A DNA stretch of 33,367 nucleotides, taken from the NCBI GenBank assembly GCA_001512695.1, contig LFSJ01000195.1, forward strand, positions 4,353 through 37,719, written 5' to 3'. Shown piece after piece: positions 17,148 to 24,297 of the stretch; positions within the stretch are counted from its first letter, which is position 1, and every line of letters starts with the position of its first letter. The translations under genes were made by a program, and so were the position numbers. The stretch comes from Tepidanaerobacter sp. DTU063 (GTDB taxonomy: Bacteria > Bacillota > Thermosediminibacteria > Thermosediminibacterales > Tepidanaerobacteraceae). The notes beneath the pieces are model-generated. The model saw only the letters and a list, made by a program, of their open reading frames with translations. It had not been told where the DNA came from and ran no database searches.

Positions 17148-17865
17148 TACTAAAGCCCACTTCATGATAGCTGCCATCTGTTTTTTATTAGGCATGTTAC
17201 TTGTAGCTCAATTTAGAAGTGTACAGACCGCAGGAAATGCAACTTCCATTCAAAGGGCTCAGGAACTTTCAACGCAGTTAAAAGCGGTTACTGAAGAAAG
17301 GGACATGTATAAAAGGGAGTTGCTGGAACTTCGAAATAGAATTGCTGAGTATGAAAGCTCGGCTTCTGAAATAAGCAGTTTAACCGAAGCTATGAAAAAA
17401 GAATTGGAAAAGGTCCGAATGCATGCGGGGCTAATTGCTGGCACCGGCCAAGGTGTGGTTATCACTATGGATGACAGCAATTTGCCAAGACAGCCAGGAG
17501 TAGCCCCGAATTTGGATTTAATCCACGATGAAGATTTATTGAAGGTAATAAATGAATTGTTTGCAGCTGGTGCCGAGGCTGTATCTGTAAATGGGCAGAG
17601 AATAATAACCACCAGCGAAATAAGGTGTGTAGGGCCGACTATCATTATTAATTCCGTCAAACTTGCACCTCCATTCATAATACATGCCGTGGGGGATCCT
17701 GAAATATTGGAAGCAGCTTTAAAGATGCGGGGGGGAGTCATAGAGTCCCTTCAGGTTTTCGGCATTCAAGTCAGTATCAAAAAACAGGATAAGATCGAAA
17801 TCCCAGCATATACGGGCCCAATTCAGTTTAAATATTTGAAGCCTGTGAAGGCAGGTGAAAAGTAG
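17137..17865 (+). CDS. DUF881 family membrane protein (YlxW/YlxX type)
   Basis: A 242-residue protein with one N-terminal transmembrane segment (about 9-25) and a long charged coiled coil (about 38-95). A DUF881 domain follows from about 100, with GTGQGVVITMDDS, LIHDEDLLKVINELFAAGAEAVSVNGQRI and PFIIHAVGDPEILEAAL. DUF881 proteins sit in dcw clusters of Firmicutes and Actinobacteria between divIB and sbp or ftsA; their biochemical role is unknown. ATG 17137 has a strong GGAGAGGAGG and overlaps divIB. A role in division or cell envelope is inferred from context only. Confidence 0.92.
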   Translation: MKNNTKAHFMIAAICFLLGMLLVAQFRSVQTAGNATSIQRAQELSTQLKAVTEERDMYKRELLELRNRIAEYESSASEISSLTEAMKKELEKVRMHAGLIAGTGQGVVITMDDSNLPRQPGVAPNLDLIHDEDLLKVINELFAAGAEAVSVNGQRIITTSEIRCVGPTIIINSVKLAPPFIIHAVGDPEILEAALKMRGGVIESLQVFGIQVSIKKQDKIEIPAYTGPIQFKYLKPVKAGEK

Positions 17866-17866
17866 A

Positions 17867-18220
17867 GTGATCTATGCATTGATAGGACTCCTTGTAGGCT
17901 TATTTATAGGCTACTATTCACCAATTACTGTGCCAACGATTTACGCTCCTTACGTCTCTATTTCAATTTTAGCTGCCCTTGATTCGGTCTTTGGCGGCAT
18001 CAAAGCCTTAGAGGAGGAGAGTTTCGACATTAATATTTTTATAACGGGTTTTTTCAGCAATGCCTTAATGGCGGGTCTATTGGCATATTTTGGCGATAGA
18101 TTGGGAATACAGCTATACCTTGCTGCCATTTTTGCTTTTGGAGTCAGGATATTCCAAAATCTTGCCATAATACGCCGAAGTATAATTAAAAGACTATTTT
18201 TAAAAAATGAGAAAAAATAA
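17867..18220 (+). CDS. sbp: Small basic protein Sbp (DUF1290)
   Basis: A 117-residue integral membrane protein with about three hydrophobic segments and a basic C-terminus (RRSIIKRLFLKNEKK). The stretches ISILAALDSVFGGIKA and YLAAIFAFGVRIFQNLAIIRR match the conserved DUF1290/Sbp family found next to ftsA in Firmicutes. Function is unknown. I prefer GTG 17867, eight bases after AGGTGA, giving the usual short N-terminus MIYALIGLL. A GTG at 17855 (121 residues, overlapping the preceding gene) is possible. Confidence 0.9.
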   Translation: MIYALIGLLVGLFIGYYSPITVPTIYAPYVSISILAALDSVFGGIKALEEESFDINIFITGFFSNALMAGLLAYFGDRLGIQLYLAAIFAFGVRIFQNLAIIRRSIIKRLFLKNEKK

Positions 18221-18248
18221 AAAGGAAAATCGAATTCATGTGTTGAAT
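18221..18248 (+). promoter_or_regulatory. Sigma-H-type promoter for ftsA-ftsZ
   Basis: AAAGGAAAA (18221-18229), 12 bases, GTTGAAT (18242-18248) matches the B. subtilis sigma-H consensus RnAGGAwWW-N11/12-RnnGAAT at every specified position. B. subtilis ftsAZ is known to have a sigma-H promoter used at the onset of sporulation. Transcription would start near 18255, about 43 bases before the ftsA start. No convincing sigma-A promoter was seen in this gap. Confidence 0.7.
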
Positions 18249-18297
18249 TTTATTATATGCTAAGCTACCTGCCCAACAGGCAAGGGGAGGTGTAAGT

Positions 18298-19515
18298 TTG
18301 GGAAAAGGCAACATCATAGTCAGTTTAGACCTGGGGACATCTAAAACCTGCTGTATGGTTGGTGGAATAACTCCCTCGGGAGATATAGATGTACTGGGAT
18401 ATGGCATTTCCGAGACATCGGGAATGAAAAAAGGCACTATCATAAATATAGATTTGGTTGTTCAAAGTATAATAAAATCAGTTGAATTAGCAGAACAAAT
18501 GTCGAATACAAAAATTAAAAATGTTGCCGTAGGATTGTCCGGAGGCAATATTTCACTGCTATCAAATCGCGGAGTTGTTGCCATTCCCAGAAACGACAGG
18601 GAGATCAATCATCAAGATGTGGAAAGAGTGATTCAGGCTGCCAAGATTATGGCAATTCCCTACGATAAGGAAATTATTGATGTAATACCACGAGAGTTTA
18701 TTGTTGATGGTTGTGATGGCATAAAGGATCCGGTCGGAATGATAGGGACGAGACTAGAAGTTTCTGCCTGTATTGTGGTTGGCCTCCTTACGGCAATACA
18801 AAATATTGCCCGCTGTGTACAAAAAGCGGGCTTATCTGTAGAATCAATGGTTTTAAAACCATTGGCTGCAGCGGAAATGCTGTTAACTGATGATGAGATG
18901 AATATGGGAGTAGTTTTGGTTGATGTAGGGGCTGGAACTACAGAAATTGCAGTTTTTCAAGAAGGGTGTATCACTGCTTACGAGATGATTCCCGTAGGGG
19001 GCAATTTGATTACCAATGATATTGCTATAGGTCTCAGACTTCCTTATGCACAGGCAGAGGAGATAAAATGCAAATATGCGTGTGCTGTATCGAGTTTAGC
19101 CTCTGAAAAAGCAGATATAGAGATTCAGAGTTTAGGGGACTCAGCTCCAAGAAAAATATCCCAGAGGGAATTGACCGCAATTATCGAACCCCGTGTTCAA
19201 GAAATTTTATCTTATATCATCAGCACGATAGCGGGGTTTAATTTAAAGACTATGTTGCCTGCTGGTATTGTTTTTTCTGGTGGAGGTCTTGTACATATCA
19301 AGGGTTTTTTAGATATGGCACAACAATTACTTGATTTTCCCGTAAGAATTGGCACCACTGATTCATATGGTAAAGAGCAAACCTTTACGGTGGCTTTGGG
19401 GCTTTTAAATTACATTATTAAACATAGGGCTTTATACGTAAATCTAACCATGAAAGAAAGGTCGGCTTCCGGATTTTTTGAAAGAGCAAAGAGGATTTTG
19501 CGAGAGTATTTTTAA
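18298..19515 (+). CDS. ftsA: Cell division protein FtsA
   Basis: A 405-residue actin-like ATPase that tethers FtsZ to the membrane and assembles the Z ring. Visible are the phosphate-1 motif [11 protein letters not shown] (about 4-14), phosphate-2 [15 protein letters not shown], the adenosine motif [13 protein letters not shown], and a C-terminal amphipathic membrane-targeting helix, [13 protein letters not shown]. The start is TTG 18298, five bases after GGGGAGGTG. ftsZ follows closely. A sigma-H-like promoter lies just upstream, so expression is probably boosted at sporulation onset in addition to read-through from the dcw cluster. Confidence 0.96.
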   Translation: MGKGNIIVSLDLGTSKTCCMVGGITPSGDIDVLGYGISETSGMKKGTIINIDLVVQSIIKSVELAEQMSNTKIKNVAVGLSGGNISLLSNRGVVAIPRNDREINHQDVERVIQAAKIMAIPYDKEIIDVIPREFIVDGCDGIKDPVGMIGTRLEVSACIVVGLLTAIQNIARCVQKAGLSVESMVLKPLAAAEMLLTDDEMNMGVVLVDVGAGTTEIAVFQEGCITAYEMIPVGGNLITNDIAIGLRLPYAQAEEIKCKYACAVSSLASEKADIEIQSLGDSAPRKISQRELTAIIEPRVQEILSYIISTIAGFNLKTMLPAGIVFSGGGLVHIKGFLDMAQQLLDFPVRIGTTDSYGKEQTFTVALGLLNYIIKHRALYVNLTMKERSASGFFERAKRILREYF

Positions 19516-19532
19516 GTTTGGGAGGTATTAAC

Positions 19533-20585
19533 GTGCTTGATTTTGATGTAGAGGTGGAACAATTTGCAAATATCAAGGTCGTAGGAATCGGCGGAGGTGG
19601 CAATAACGCAATAAATAGAATGATAGACTCAGACCTAAAAGGAGTAGAGTTTATCGCGGTAAATACTGATGCACAGGCTCTTTATTTATCCAAGGCCGAT
19701 AAAAAAATTCAAATCGGTGAGAAGCTCACTAAAGGTCTCGGTGCAGGCGCCAATCCGGAAATCGGCAGAAAGGCAGCGGAAGAGAGCAAAGATATAATGG
19801 AAGAAGTCCTTCAAGGTGCAGATATGATTTTTATTACTGCCGGTATGGGCGGTGGGACAGGCACCGGTGCAGCGCCTATAGTAGCGGAAATATCTAAGAG
19901 CCTCGGCATATTAACAGTAGGAGTTGTGACCAAACCTTTCACCTTTGAGGGGAAAAAACGTCAGGCCAATGCAGAAATAGGGATAGCCGATATAAAAAAC
20001 AATGTGGATACTCTAATTACGATTCCAAATGATAGATTGCTATCTATAGCAGAAAAGAAGACTTCAATGATCGAAGCTTTCAAGATGGCTGATGATGTTT
20101 TAAGGCAGGGTGTTCAAGGAATTTCAGATTTAATTGCTGTACCAGGTTTAATAAACTTAGACTTTGCAGATGTCAGGACAATTATGCTTGATACCGGTCT
20201 CGCACACATGGGAATAGGGAAGGGCTCAGGTGAGGGGAGAGCCGTTGAGGCGGCAAAACAAGCCATATCCAGTCCTCTGCTTGAGACTTCCATAGAAGGG
20301 GCTAAAGGTGTACTCTTAAATATAACTGGAGGTGCGAATTTGGGCCTGCTTGAAATTAACGAAGCTGCCGAACTGATCTCATCGGTTGCTGACCCTGAAG
20401 CCAACATAATATTTGGTGCGGTAATCGACGAAAAGCTGCAAGATGAAATAATAATTACGGTAATAGCTACAGGCTTTGACAAAGTAAAGGAACCGTCATT
20501 AGACATTGAAGAATTTGAGGTGGGTACCTTTATGGATGAAGACCTTGATATACCAGCATTTTTGAGGAGAAATAGAAAGCGCTAA
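19533..20585 (+). CDS. ftsZ: Cell division protein FtsZ
   Basis: A 350-residue tubulin-like GTPase that polymerises into the Z ring. The GTP-binding signature GGGTGTGA is at about 106-113, with [13 protein letters not shown] near the N-terminus. The T7-loop region is [11 protein letters not shown] and the conserved C-terminal peptide [10 protein letters not shown] binds FtsA and other partners. The linker between GTPase core and tail is short. I choose GTG 19533, seven bases after GGAGG. A TTG at 19518 lies before the ribosome binding site. It is the last gene of the dcw cluster and its stop codon is in the terminator stem. Confidence 0.98.
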   Translation: MLDFDVEVEQFANIKVVGIGGGGNNAINRMIDSDLKGVEFIAVNTDAQALYLSKADKKIQIGEKLTKGLGAGANPEIGRKAAEESKDIMEEVLQGADMIFITAGMGGGTGTGAAPIVAEISKSLGILTVGVVTKPFTFEGKKRQANAEIGIADIKNNVDTLITIPNDRLLSIAEKKTSMIEAFKMADDVLRQGVQGISDLIAVPGLINLDFADVRTIMLDTGLAHMGIGKGSGEGRAVEAAKQAISSPLLETSIEGAKGVLLNITGGANLGLLEINEAAELISSVADPEANIIFGAVIDEKLQDEIIITVIATGFDKVKEPSLDIEEFEVGTFMDEDLDIPAFLRRNRKR

Positions 20586-20615
20586 GGGCACTATTAAGTG
20601 CTCTTTATTTTTTTT
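20585..20615 (+). terminator. Intrinsic terminator after ftsZ
   Basis: AGGGCAC (20585-20591) pairs with GTGCTCT (20598-20604), with one G-U pair and a 6-base loop, and is followed by a T-rich run to 20615. It marks the end of the dcw transcript. Confidence 0.85.
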
Positions 20616-20662
20616 GTCTAATTCAAGAACTGACATTATTTTAATTTCATTAATGCTAAAAT
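20613..20662 (+). promoter_or_regulatory. Candidate Spo0A-activated spoIIG promoter (0A box, long-spacer sigma-A)
   Basis: CTGACA (20630-20635) and TAAAAT (20657-20662) are good -35 and -10 hexamers but 21 bases apart. The B. subtilis spoIIG promoter has the same kind of over-long spacer (22) and needs Spo0A-P. TTTGTCTAA (20613-20621) differs at one base from the 0A box TTTGTCRAA, and a weaker reverse-strand box TGTCAGT overlaps the -35. Placement near -50 fits Spo0A activation. The 0A box shares its T's with the ftsZ terminator. Confidence 0.5.
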
Positions 20663-20728
20663 AATCATAATGGACAAGAAGTGGGAATATAGATTTTTTA
20701 TAGACCGGTCTTTTGAGCAGGTGGGGAG

Positions 20729-21631
20729 ATGGTTTTATATTTTGACGTGGTCTTGCTTATAAATCTTTTTATGAATTATATGATCCTGTATTTTGTTGCA
20801 TTGCTATTGAATCTAGAAAGAGCAATTGGTAGGCTTTTTTCTGGAGCGGCATTAGGATGCTTATTTTTACTTAACATGGTGTGGGAGAAATTCATCGTTT
20901 TACAATCATTTCCTATCAAATTAATGATTTCAATGGTCATGATATTGGTAAGTTTTCGGCCAAAGAGCTTTAGAGAATTTATCAAGATCCTAAGCTTTTT
21001 CTATCTAATATCTTTTTCGATGGGTGGTGGTGTATTAGCATTTTTTTATTTTTTCAACCTAAGACAAAATCTAATAACCGATTCACTTATAATTAATAAT
21101 ATTTTGTTACCTTGGTGGATATTACTTATTTCAGCACTTGTTGTGTTTTTGTTTTTAAAATATTTTTGGCCCTTGTTGAGGAATATCTTATCGAGGGATA
21201 GATTTTTGGCCATTTTGACAATTGTAATAGATGGCAAACCCTTGGAGATTACAGGTCTTGTTGATACTGGCAATGACCTTTTTGACCCTTTATCTAATTA
21301 TCCTGTCATAATTGTAGAGCTAGATGCCATAAAAGATTTGTTCAGTAAAGAATTGCAGGTCATTCTTGGGATGGGACCGGAAGAAAGCCTTACAGTATTA
21401 GGGGAAACTATTGGCAACTCAATTTTGGCAAACAGGATTAGAATAATCCCCTTTGAAAGCATCGGCAAGAGTAAGGGTCTAATGATAGGATTCAAGCCGG
21501 ACCTGGTGAAAATACGGTACAATGATAAAATCAAGTCAACTAAGGAAGCAGTAGTAGGAATATATCAAAGAGTCCTTTCAGCAGAAGGAACTTATAGAGC
21601 TCTGTTGAATCCCGTCCTTTTAAATCAATGA
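20729..21631 (+). CDS. spoIIGA: Sporulation sigma-E factor-processing peptidase SpoIIGA
   Basis: A 300-residue membrane aspartic protease. Five hydrophobic segments fill about residues 5-150. The cytoplasmic C-terminal half carries the catalytic motif GLVDTGNDLFDP with D179-T-G, followed by PVIIVE and a long GFKPD region. It works as a dimer at the asymmetric septum, is activated by the forespore signal SpoIIR, and removes the pro-sequence of sigma-E. ATG 20729 follows AGGTGGGGAG. It lies 23 bases before sigE, the standard spoIIG operon, and is preceded by a Spo0A-like promoter. Confidence 0.96.
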   Translation: MVLYFDVVLLINLFMNYMILYFVALLLNLERAIGRLFSGAALGCLFLLNMVWEKFIVLQSFPIKLMISMVMILVSFRPKSFREFIKILSFFYLISFSMGGGVLAFFYFFNLRQNLITDSLIINNILLPWWILLISALVVFLFLKYFWPLLRNILSRDRFLAILTIVIDGKPLEITGLVDTGNDLFDPLSNYPVIIVELDAIKDLFSKELQVILGMGPEESLTVLGETIGNSILANRIRIIPFESIGKSKGLMIGFKPDLVKIRYNDKIKSTKEAVVGIYQRVLSAEGTYRALLNPVLLNQ

Positions 21632-21654
21632 GAAGTCTTTGGAGGGAATAACTT

Positions 21655-22374
21655 ATGGCGCAGTTTAAAAAAATAAAATTGTTATTGATAAAGTTGTTGA
21701 AGCAACTGGGAATATTAAAAAAATCAGTTATCTACTACATTGGTGGCAGCGAGGCATTGCCTCCTCCTCTCTCTGCGGATGAAGAAGTTTTTTACCTAAG
21801 CAGGTTGGAAATGGGTGACTTAACCGTAAAAAGCGTTTTAATAGAGAGGAATCTAAGATTGGTAGTATACATAGCCCGCAAGTTTGAAAACACTGGAGTT
21901 GGAATCGAAGATCTGGTATCAATAGGAACTATCGGTCTAATTAAAGCAATAAACACCTTTGATCCTAACAAAAAAATAAAGCTCGCCACTTATGCATCAA
22001 AGTGCATAGAAAATGAAATACTAATGTATTTGCGGCGAAACAATAAAACGAGAGTGGAAGTATCTTTTGATGAGCCCCTCAATATCGATTGGGATGGAAA
22101 TGAACTTTTACTGTCCGACATTCTTGGCACCGACAACGATATGATATACAAATATATTGAGGATGAAGTAGACAGGGAACTGCTGGAAAAGGCTATGAAG
22201 AGACTGTCGCAGCGGGAACAGTGTATCATAAAACTTCGCTTCGGATTAAATGGGGGAATTGAAAAGACACAAAAAGAGGTTGCAGACATGCTTGGCATTT
22301 CACAATCATATATTTCACGACTTGAAAAAAAGATAATAAAGCGGCTAAAAAAAGAAATGGTGCGCATGATGTAA
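21655..22374 (+). CDS. sigE: RNA polymerase sporulation sigma factor SigE (pro-sigma-E)
   Basis: A 239-residue sigma-70 family factor for the early mother-cell programme. The N-terminal ~27 residues form an amphipathic basic pro-sequence ending in [16 protein letters not shown], nearly identical to the processing region of B. subtilis pro-sigma-E, so cleavage is expected around Y27-Y28. Region 2 includes [34 protein letters not shown]. Region 4 has the helix-turn-helix around [24 protein letters not shown] 21655 lies eight bases after GGAGGG. Transcription is with spoIIGA; read-through into sigG is likely because no terminator with a long T tract separates them. Confidence 0.98.
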   Translation: MAQFKKIKLLLIKLLKQLGILKKSVIYYIGGSEALPPPLSADEEVFYLSRLEMGDLTVKSVLIERNLRLVVYIARKFENTGVGIEDLVSIGTIGLIKAINTFDPNKKIKLATYASKCIENEILMYLRRNNKTRVEVSFDEPLNIDWDGNELLLSDILGTDNDMIYKYIEDEVDRELLEKAMKRLSQREQCIIKLRFGLNGGIEKTQKEVADMLGISQSYISRLEKKIIKRLKKEMVRMM

Positions 22375-22389
22375 TCTAATGACAAAAAT

Positions 22390-22419
22390 GCATAAAAACC
22401 TCTCCCGATGGCAAAACTT
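22390..22419 (+). promoter_or_regulatory. Sigma-F-type forespore promoter for sigG
   Basis: GCATA (22390-22394), 15 bases, GGCAAAACTT (22410-22419). This fits the B. subtilis sigma-F pattern GYATA-N15/16-GGNNANAHTR at all but the last position. sigG is known to be switched on by sigma-F in the forespore. Transcription would begin near 22425, after the left arm of the sigG leader hairpin. Confidence 0.55.
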
Positions 22420-22453
22420 TAAATGATAACTTGGGAAGACAGGGGGAGGTTTT
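22395..22453 (+). promoter_or_regulatory. RNA hairpin sequestering the sigG ribosome binding site
   Basis: AAAACCTCTCCC (22395-22406) is complementary to GGGGGAGGTTTT (22442-22453): 12 consecutive pairs with one U-G, and a 35-base loop. The right arm covers the whole sigG ribosome binding site GGGGGAGG. The left arm lies in the spacer of the sigma-F-type promoter. Transcripts starting there lack it, while read-through transcripts from spoIIGA-sigE contain both arms. The four terminal T's make it a weak terminator at best. Confidence 0.75.
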
Positions 22454-22454
22454 A

Positions 22455-23228
22455 ATGATTGCAAACAAAGTTGAGATATGCGGAGTTAATACGTCAAAAC
22501 TCCCGGTCCTTTCCAATGCCAAAATGAGGGAGCTTTTTTTGAAAGTAAAAGAAGGAGATAAGGACGCTCGAGAAAAGCTCATAAACGGCAACCTGAGACT
22601 GGTGCTCAGTGTAATTCAGAGGTTTAACAATAGAGGAGAATATGTAGATGACTTGTTTCAGGTAGGATGTATTGGCCTAATGAAGGCAATAGACAACTTT
22701 GACTTGAGCCAAAATGTAAAGTTTTCAACATATGCTGTGCCTATGATAATAGGAGAAATACGCAGGCATTTGAGAGATAACAATCAAATAAGAGTAAGCC
22801 GCTCATTGAGAGATATAGCATATAAAGCTCTCCAGGTTAGAGACAGTTTAATTTCAAAGCACTCCAAAGAGCCATCTATATCTGAAGTGGCAAAGGAAAT
22901 GAATTTGTCTCCTGAAGAGATAGTATTTGCATTAGATGCCATTCAGGAGCCAATTTCACTTTTTGAGCCCATTTATCACGACGACGGCGATCCCATTTTT
23001 GTTATGGACCAGATAAGTGATGAAAAAAATAAAGATGACCAATGGCTCCAGGGCATTTCAATAAAAGAAGCAATGCAAAAATTAGGTGAAAGGGAGAAAA
23101 AGATTTTAAACCTTAGATTTTTTGAAGGAAAGACGCAAATGGAGGTTGCTGAGGAAATTGGGATATCTCAAGCACAGGTTTCGCGCCTGGAAAAGGCAGC
23201 CTTAAAACACATGCGAAAATATATTTAA
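22455..23228 (+). CDS. sigG: RNA polymerase sporulation sigma factor SigG
   Basis: A 257-residue sigma factor for the late forespore programme. The N-terminus MIANKVEICGVNTSKLPVL matches the conserved start of sigma-G. Region 2 is NLRLVLSVIQRFNNRGEYVDDLFQVGCIGLMKAI, region 3 spans about 120-185, and region 4 ends with TQMEVAEEIGISQAQVSRLEKAALKHM. I choose ATG 22455, five bases after GGGGGAGG; the frame is open upstream but the extension is not family-like. Translation from read-through mRNA is probably blocked by the leader hairpin, and a sigma-F-like promoter gives the productive transcript. A small membrane-peptide gene follows 13 bases after the stop. Confidence 0.97.
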   Translation: MIANKVEICGVNTSKLPVLSNAKMRELFLKVKEGDKDAREKLINGNLRLVLSVIQRFNNRGEYVDDLFQVGCIGLMKAIDNFDLSQNVKFSTYAVPMIIGEIRRHLRDNNQIRVSRSLRDIAYKALQVRDSLISKHSKEPSISEVAKEMNLSPEEIVFALDAIQEPISLFEPIYHDDGDPIFVMDQISDEKNKDDQWLQGISIKEAMQKLGEREKKILNLRFFEGKTQMEVAEEIGISQAQVSRLEKAALKHMRKYI

Positions 23229-23241
23229 CGGAGATGATACA

Positions 23242-23376
23242 ATGAATCTTTTAAATAGATTTGTTATATTGCTGCTGTCAGTGCTGGTACTAATGAATTT
23301 CTATGTAGTTCCAAGAAGTACCATAGCCTACAACACAAAAAATCTAAGTCAAATGAACATAGTAGCAAAAAAATGA
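23242..23376 (+). CDS. Unrecognised 44-residue membrane or secreted peptide after sigG
   Basis: A short open frame from ATG 23242 to TGA 23376 with a good ribosome binding site CGGAGATGA (23229-23237) at eight bases. The product starts MNLLNR, continues with a hydrophobic run VILLLSVLVLMNFYVV (about 8-23), and ends in a hydrophilic tail with PRSTIAYNTKNLSQ and terminal KK. It could be a single-pass membrane peptide or a cleaved signal peptide (STIA at about 26-29 resembles a cleavage site). It lies between sigG and a terminator, so it should share the sigG transcript and be made during sporulation (inference). I do not recognise a family. Confidence 0.55.
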   Translation: MNLLNRFVILLLSVLVLMNFYVVPRSTIAYNTKNLSQMNIVAKK

Positions 23377-23403
23377 TGTTATACTAAATTGAAGCACATA
23401 TGG

Positions 23404-23428
23404 AGGCCTAATAAGGCCTTTTTTCTTT
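23404..23428 (+). terminator. Intrinsic terminator ending the spoIIG-sigG unit
   Basis: AGGCCT (23404-23409) and AGGCCT (23414-23419) form a 6-bp stem with loop AATA, followed by a T-rich run to 23428. It separates sigG and the small peptide from ylmC. Confidence 0.85.
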
Positions 23429-23456
23429 CACATTTTTGGGAATATGTGAATATAAT
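23427..23456 (+). promoter_or_regulatory. Sigma-A promoter for ylmC
   Basis: TTCACA (23427-23432), 18 bases, TATAAT (23451-23456): five of six and six of six matches. Transcription would start near 23463, about 39 bases before the ylmC ATG. It starts within the end of the preceding terminator. Confidence 0.6.
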
Positions 23457-23501
23457 ACTATAATAAAAACTTCTCGTTTAATTGACAAGGGGGTTTTATC
23501 T

Positions 23502-23768
23502 ATGATGAAGACATCAGATTTAAGGCAACGTGAAGTTATCAATATTGTTGATGGTAAGAGACTGGGATTTGTTTCTGATTTTGATATAGATTTGGAAAGA
23601 GGAGTTATAAAATCTATAATCATCCCCGGTCAAAGCAAGCTGTTTAGCATTTTTTCTAAGACGGGAGATTATGTAATTCCCTGGGAACAAATCAAAACTA
23701 TAGGCTCCGATGTTATCCTGGTCGAACTGCAACATTACATCCATTCAAATAAAGCAGGAACACCTTGA
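23502..23768 (+). CDS. YlmC/YmxH family PRC-barrel protein
   Basis: An 88-residue PRC-barrel protein: MKTSDLRQREVINIVDGKRLGFVSDFDID forms the conserved first half, followed by GVIKSIIIPG and YVIPWEQIKTIGSDVILVEL. Relatives (YlmC next to sigG in Bacillus, YmxH elsewhere) are widespread in spore formers; the molecular role is unknown. ATG 23502 (or the adjacent ATG 23505) follows AAGGGGG by eight bases. The frame is open further upstream, but that extension crosses the promoter. It appears to be a single-gene unit with its own sigma-A promoter, so expression need not be sporulation-specific despite its neighbours. Confidence 0.92.
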   Translation: MMKTSDLRQREVINIVDGKRLGFVSDFDIDLERGVIKSIIIPGQSKLFSIFSKTGDYVIPWEQIKTIGSDVILVELQHYIHSNKAGTP

Positions 23769-23773
23769 ATTTC

Positions 23774-23802
23774 TTTAAATTTACAGCGAAAACAAGTATA
23801 AT
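23774..23802 (+). promoter_or_regulatory. Sigma-A promoter for nrdR
   Basis: TTTAAA (23774-23779), 17 bases, TATAAT (23797-23802), with an expected start near 23808 just before the nrdR ribosome binding site. No NrdR box was recognised nearby. Confidence 0.55.
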
Positions 23803-23826
23803 ATCTATATGGGAGGTGGTGGTAGA

Positions 23827-24282
23827 ATGAAATGCCCCTTTTGTGGCAATATGGAAAGCAAGGTTATGGATTCTCGGCCAACGGAGGAAGGGACAATAAT
23901 CAGAAGGCGTCGTGAATGCCCTTCATGCAAAAAGAGATTTACCACCTACGAAAGGGTGGACGAGCTGCCCTTGACGGTTATAAAGAAGAGCGGTATACGT
24001 GAGGTTTTTGACACGCATAAAATAATAAACGGCCTGATTAAAGCCTGCGAGAAACGTCCAATTTCTATTGAAATGATGCAGGAGATCGCCAATGACATTG
24101 AGAAGGAACTGAAAAATAACATGGAACTTGAAGTGGAAAGCAAAAAAATCGGTGAAATGGTGATGGACAGACTCAAGGAATTAGACGAGGTGGCATATGT
24201 AAGATTCGCATCGGTTTACAGGCAATTCAAAGATATCGATTCTTACATCGAAGAAATTGAAAGATTGAAAAGCAACAGATAA
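23827..24282 (+). CDS. nrdR: Transcriptional repressor NrdR
   Basis: A 151-residue nucleotide-sensing repressor of ribonucleotide reductase genes. The N-terminal zinc ribbon has C3-PF-C6 and C31-PS-C34 with RRRREC and RFTTYERV. The ATP-cone domain follows from about residue 48 ([29 protein letters not shown]) and includes the conserved [18 protein letters not shown] 23827 follows GGGAGGTGGTGG. It precedes the radical SAM gene by 15 bases and probably starts a transcript with it and pgeF. No ribonucleotide reductase gene lies in the window. Confidence 0.97.
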   Translation: MKCPFCGNMESKVMDSRPTEEGTIIRRRRECPSCKKRFTTYERVDELPLTVIKKSGIREVFDTHKIINGLIKACEKRPISIEMMQEIANDIEKELKNNMELEVESKKIGEMVMDRLKELDEVAYVRFASVYRQFKDIDSYIEEIERLKSNR

Positions 24283-24297
24283 ATATTGGAGGAAATA

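Noticed and set aside
18268-18282. CCTGCCCAACAGGCA hairpin before the ftsA ribosome binding site
   Set aside because: Only four pairs, no T tract, and it does not cover the ribosome binding site; probably not functional.
20702-20711. Palindrome AGACCGGTCT before spoIIGA as a hairpin or operator
   Set aside because: It has no loop, so it cannot fold as RNA hairpin. A 10-base palindrome is expected by chance, and no regulator is implied.
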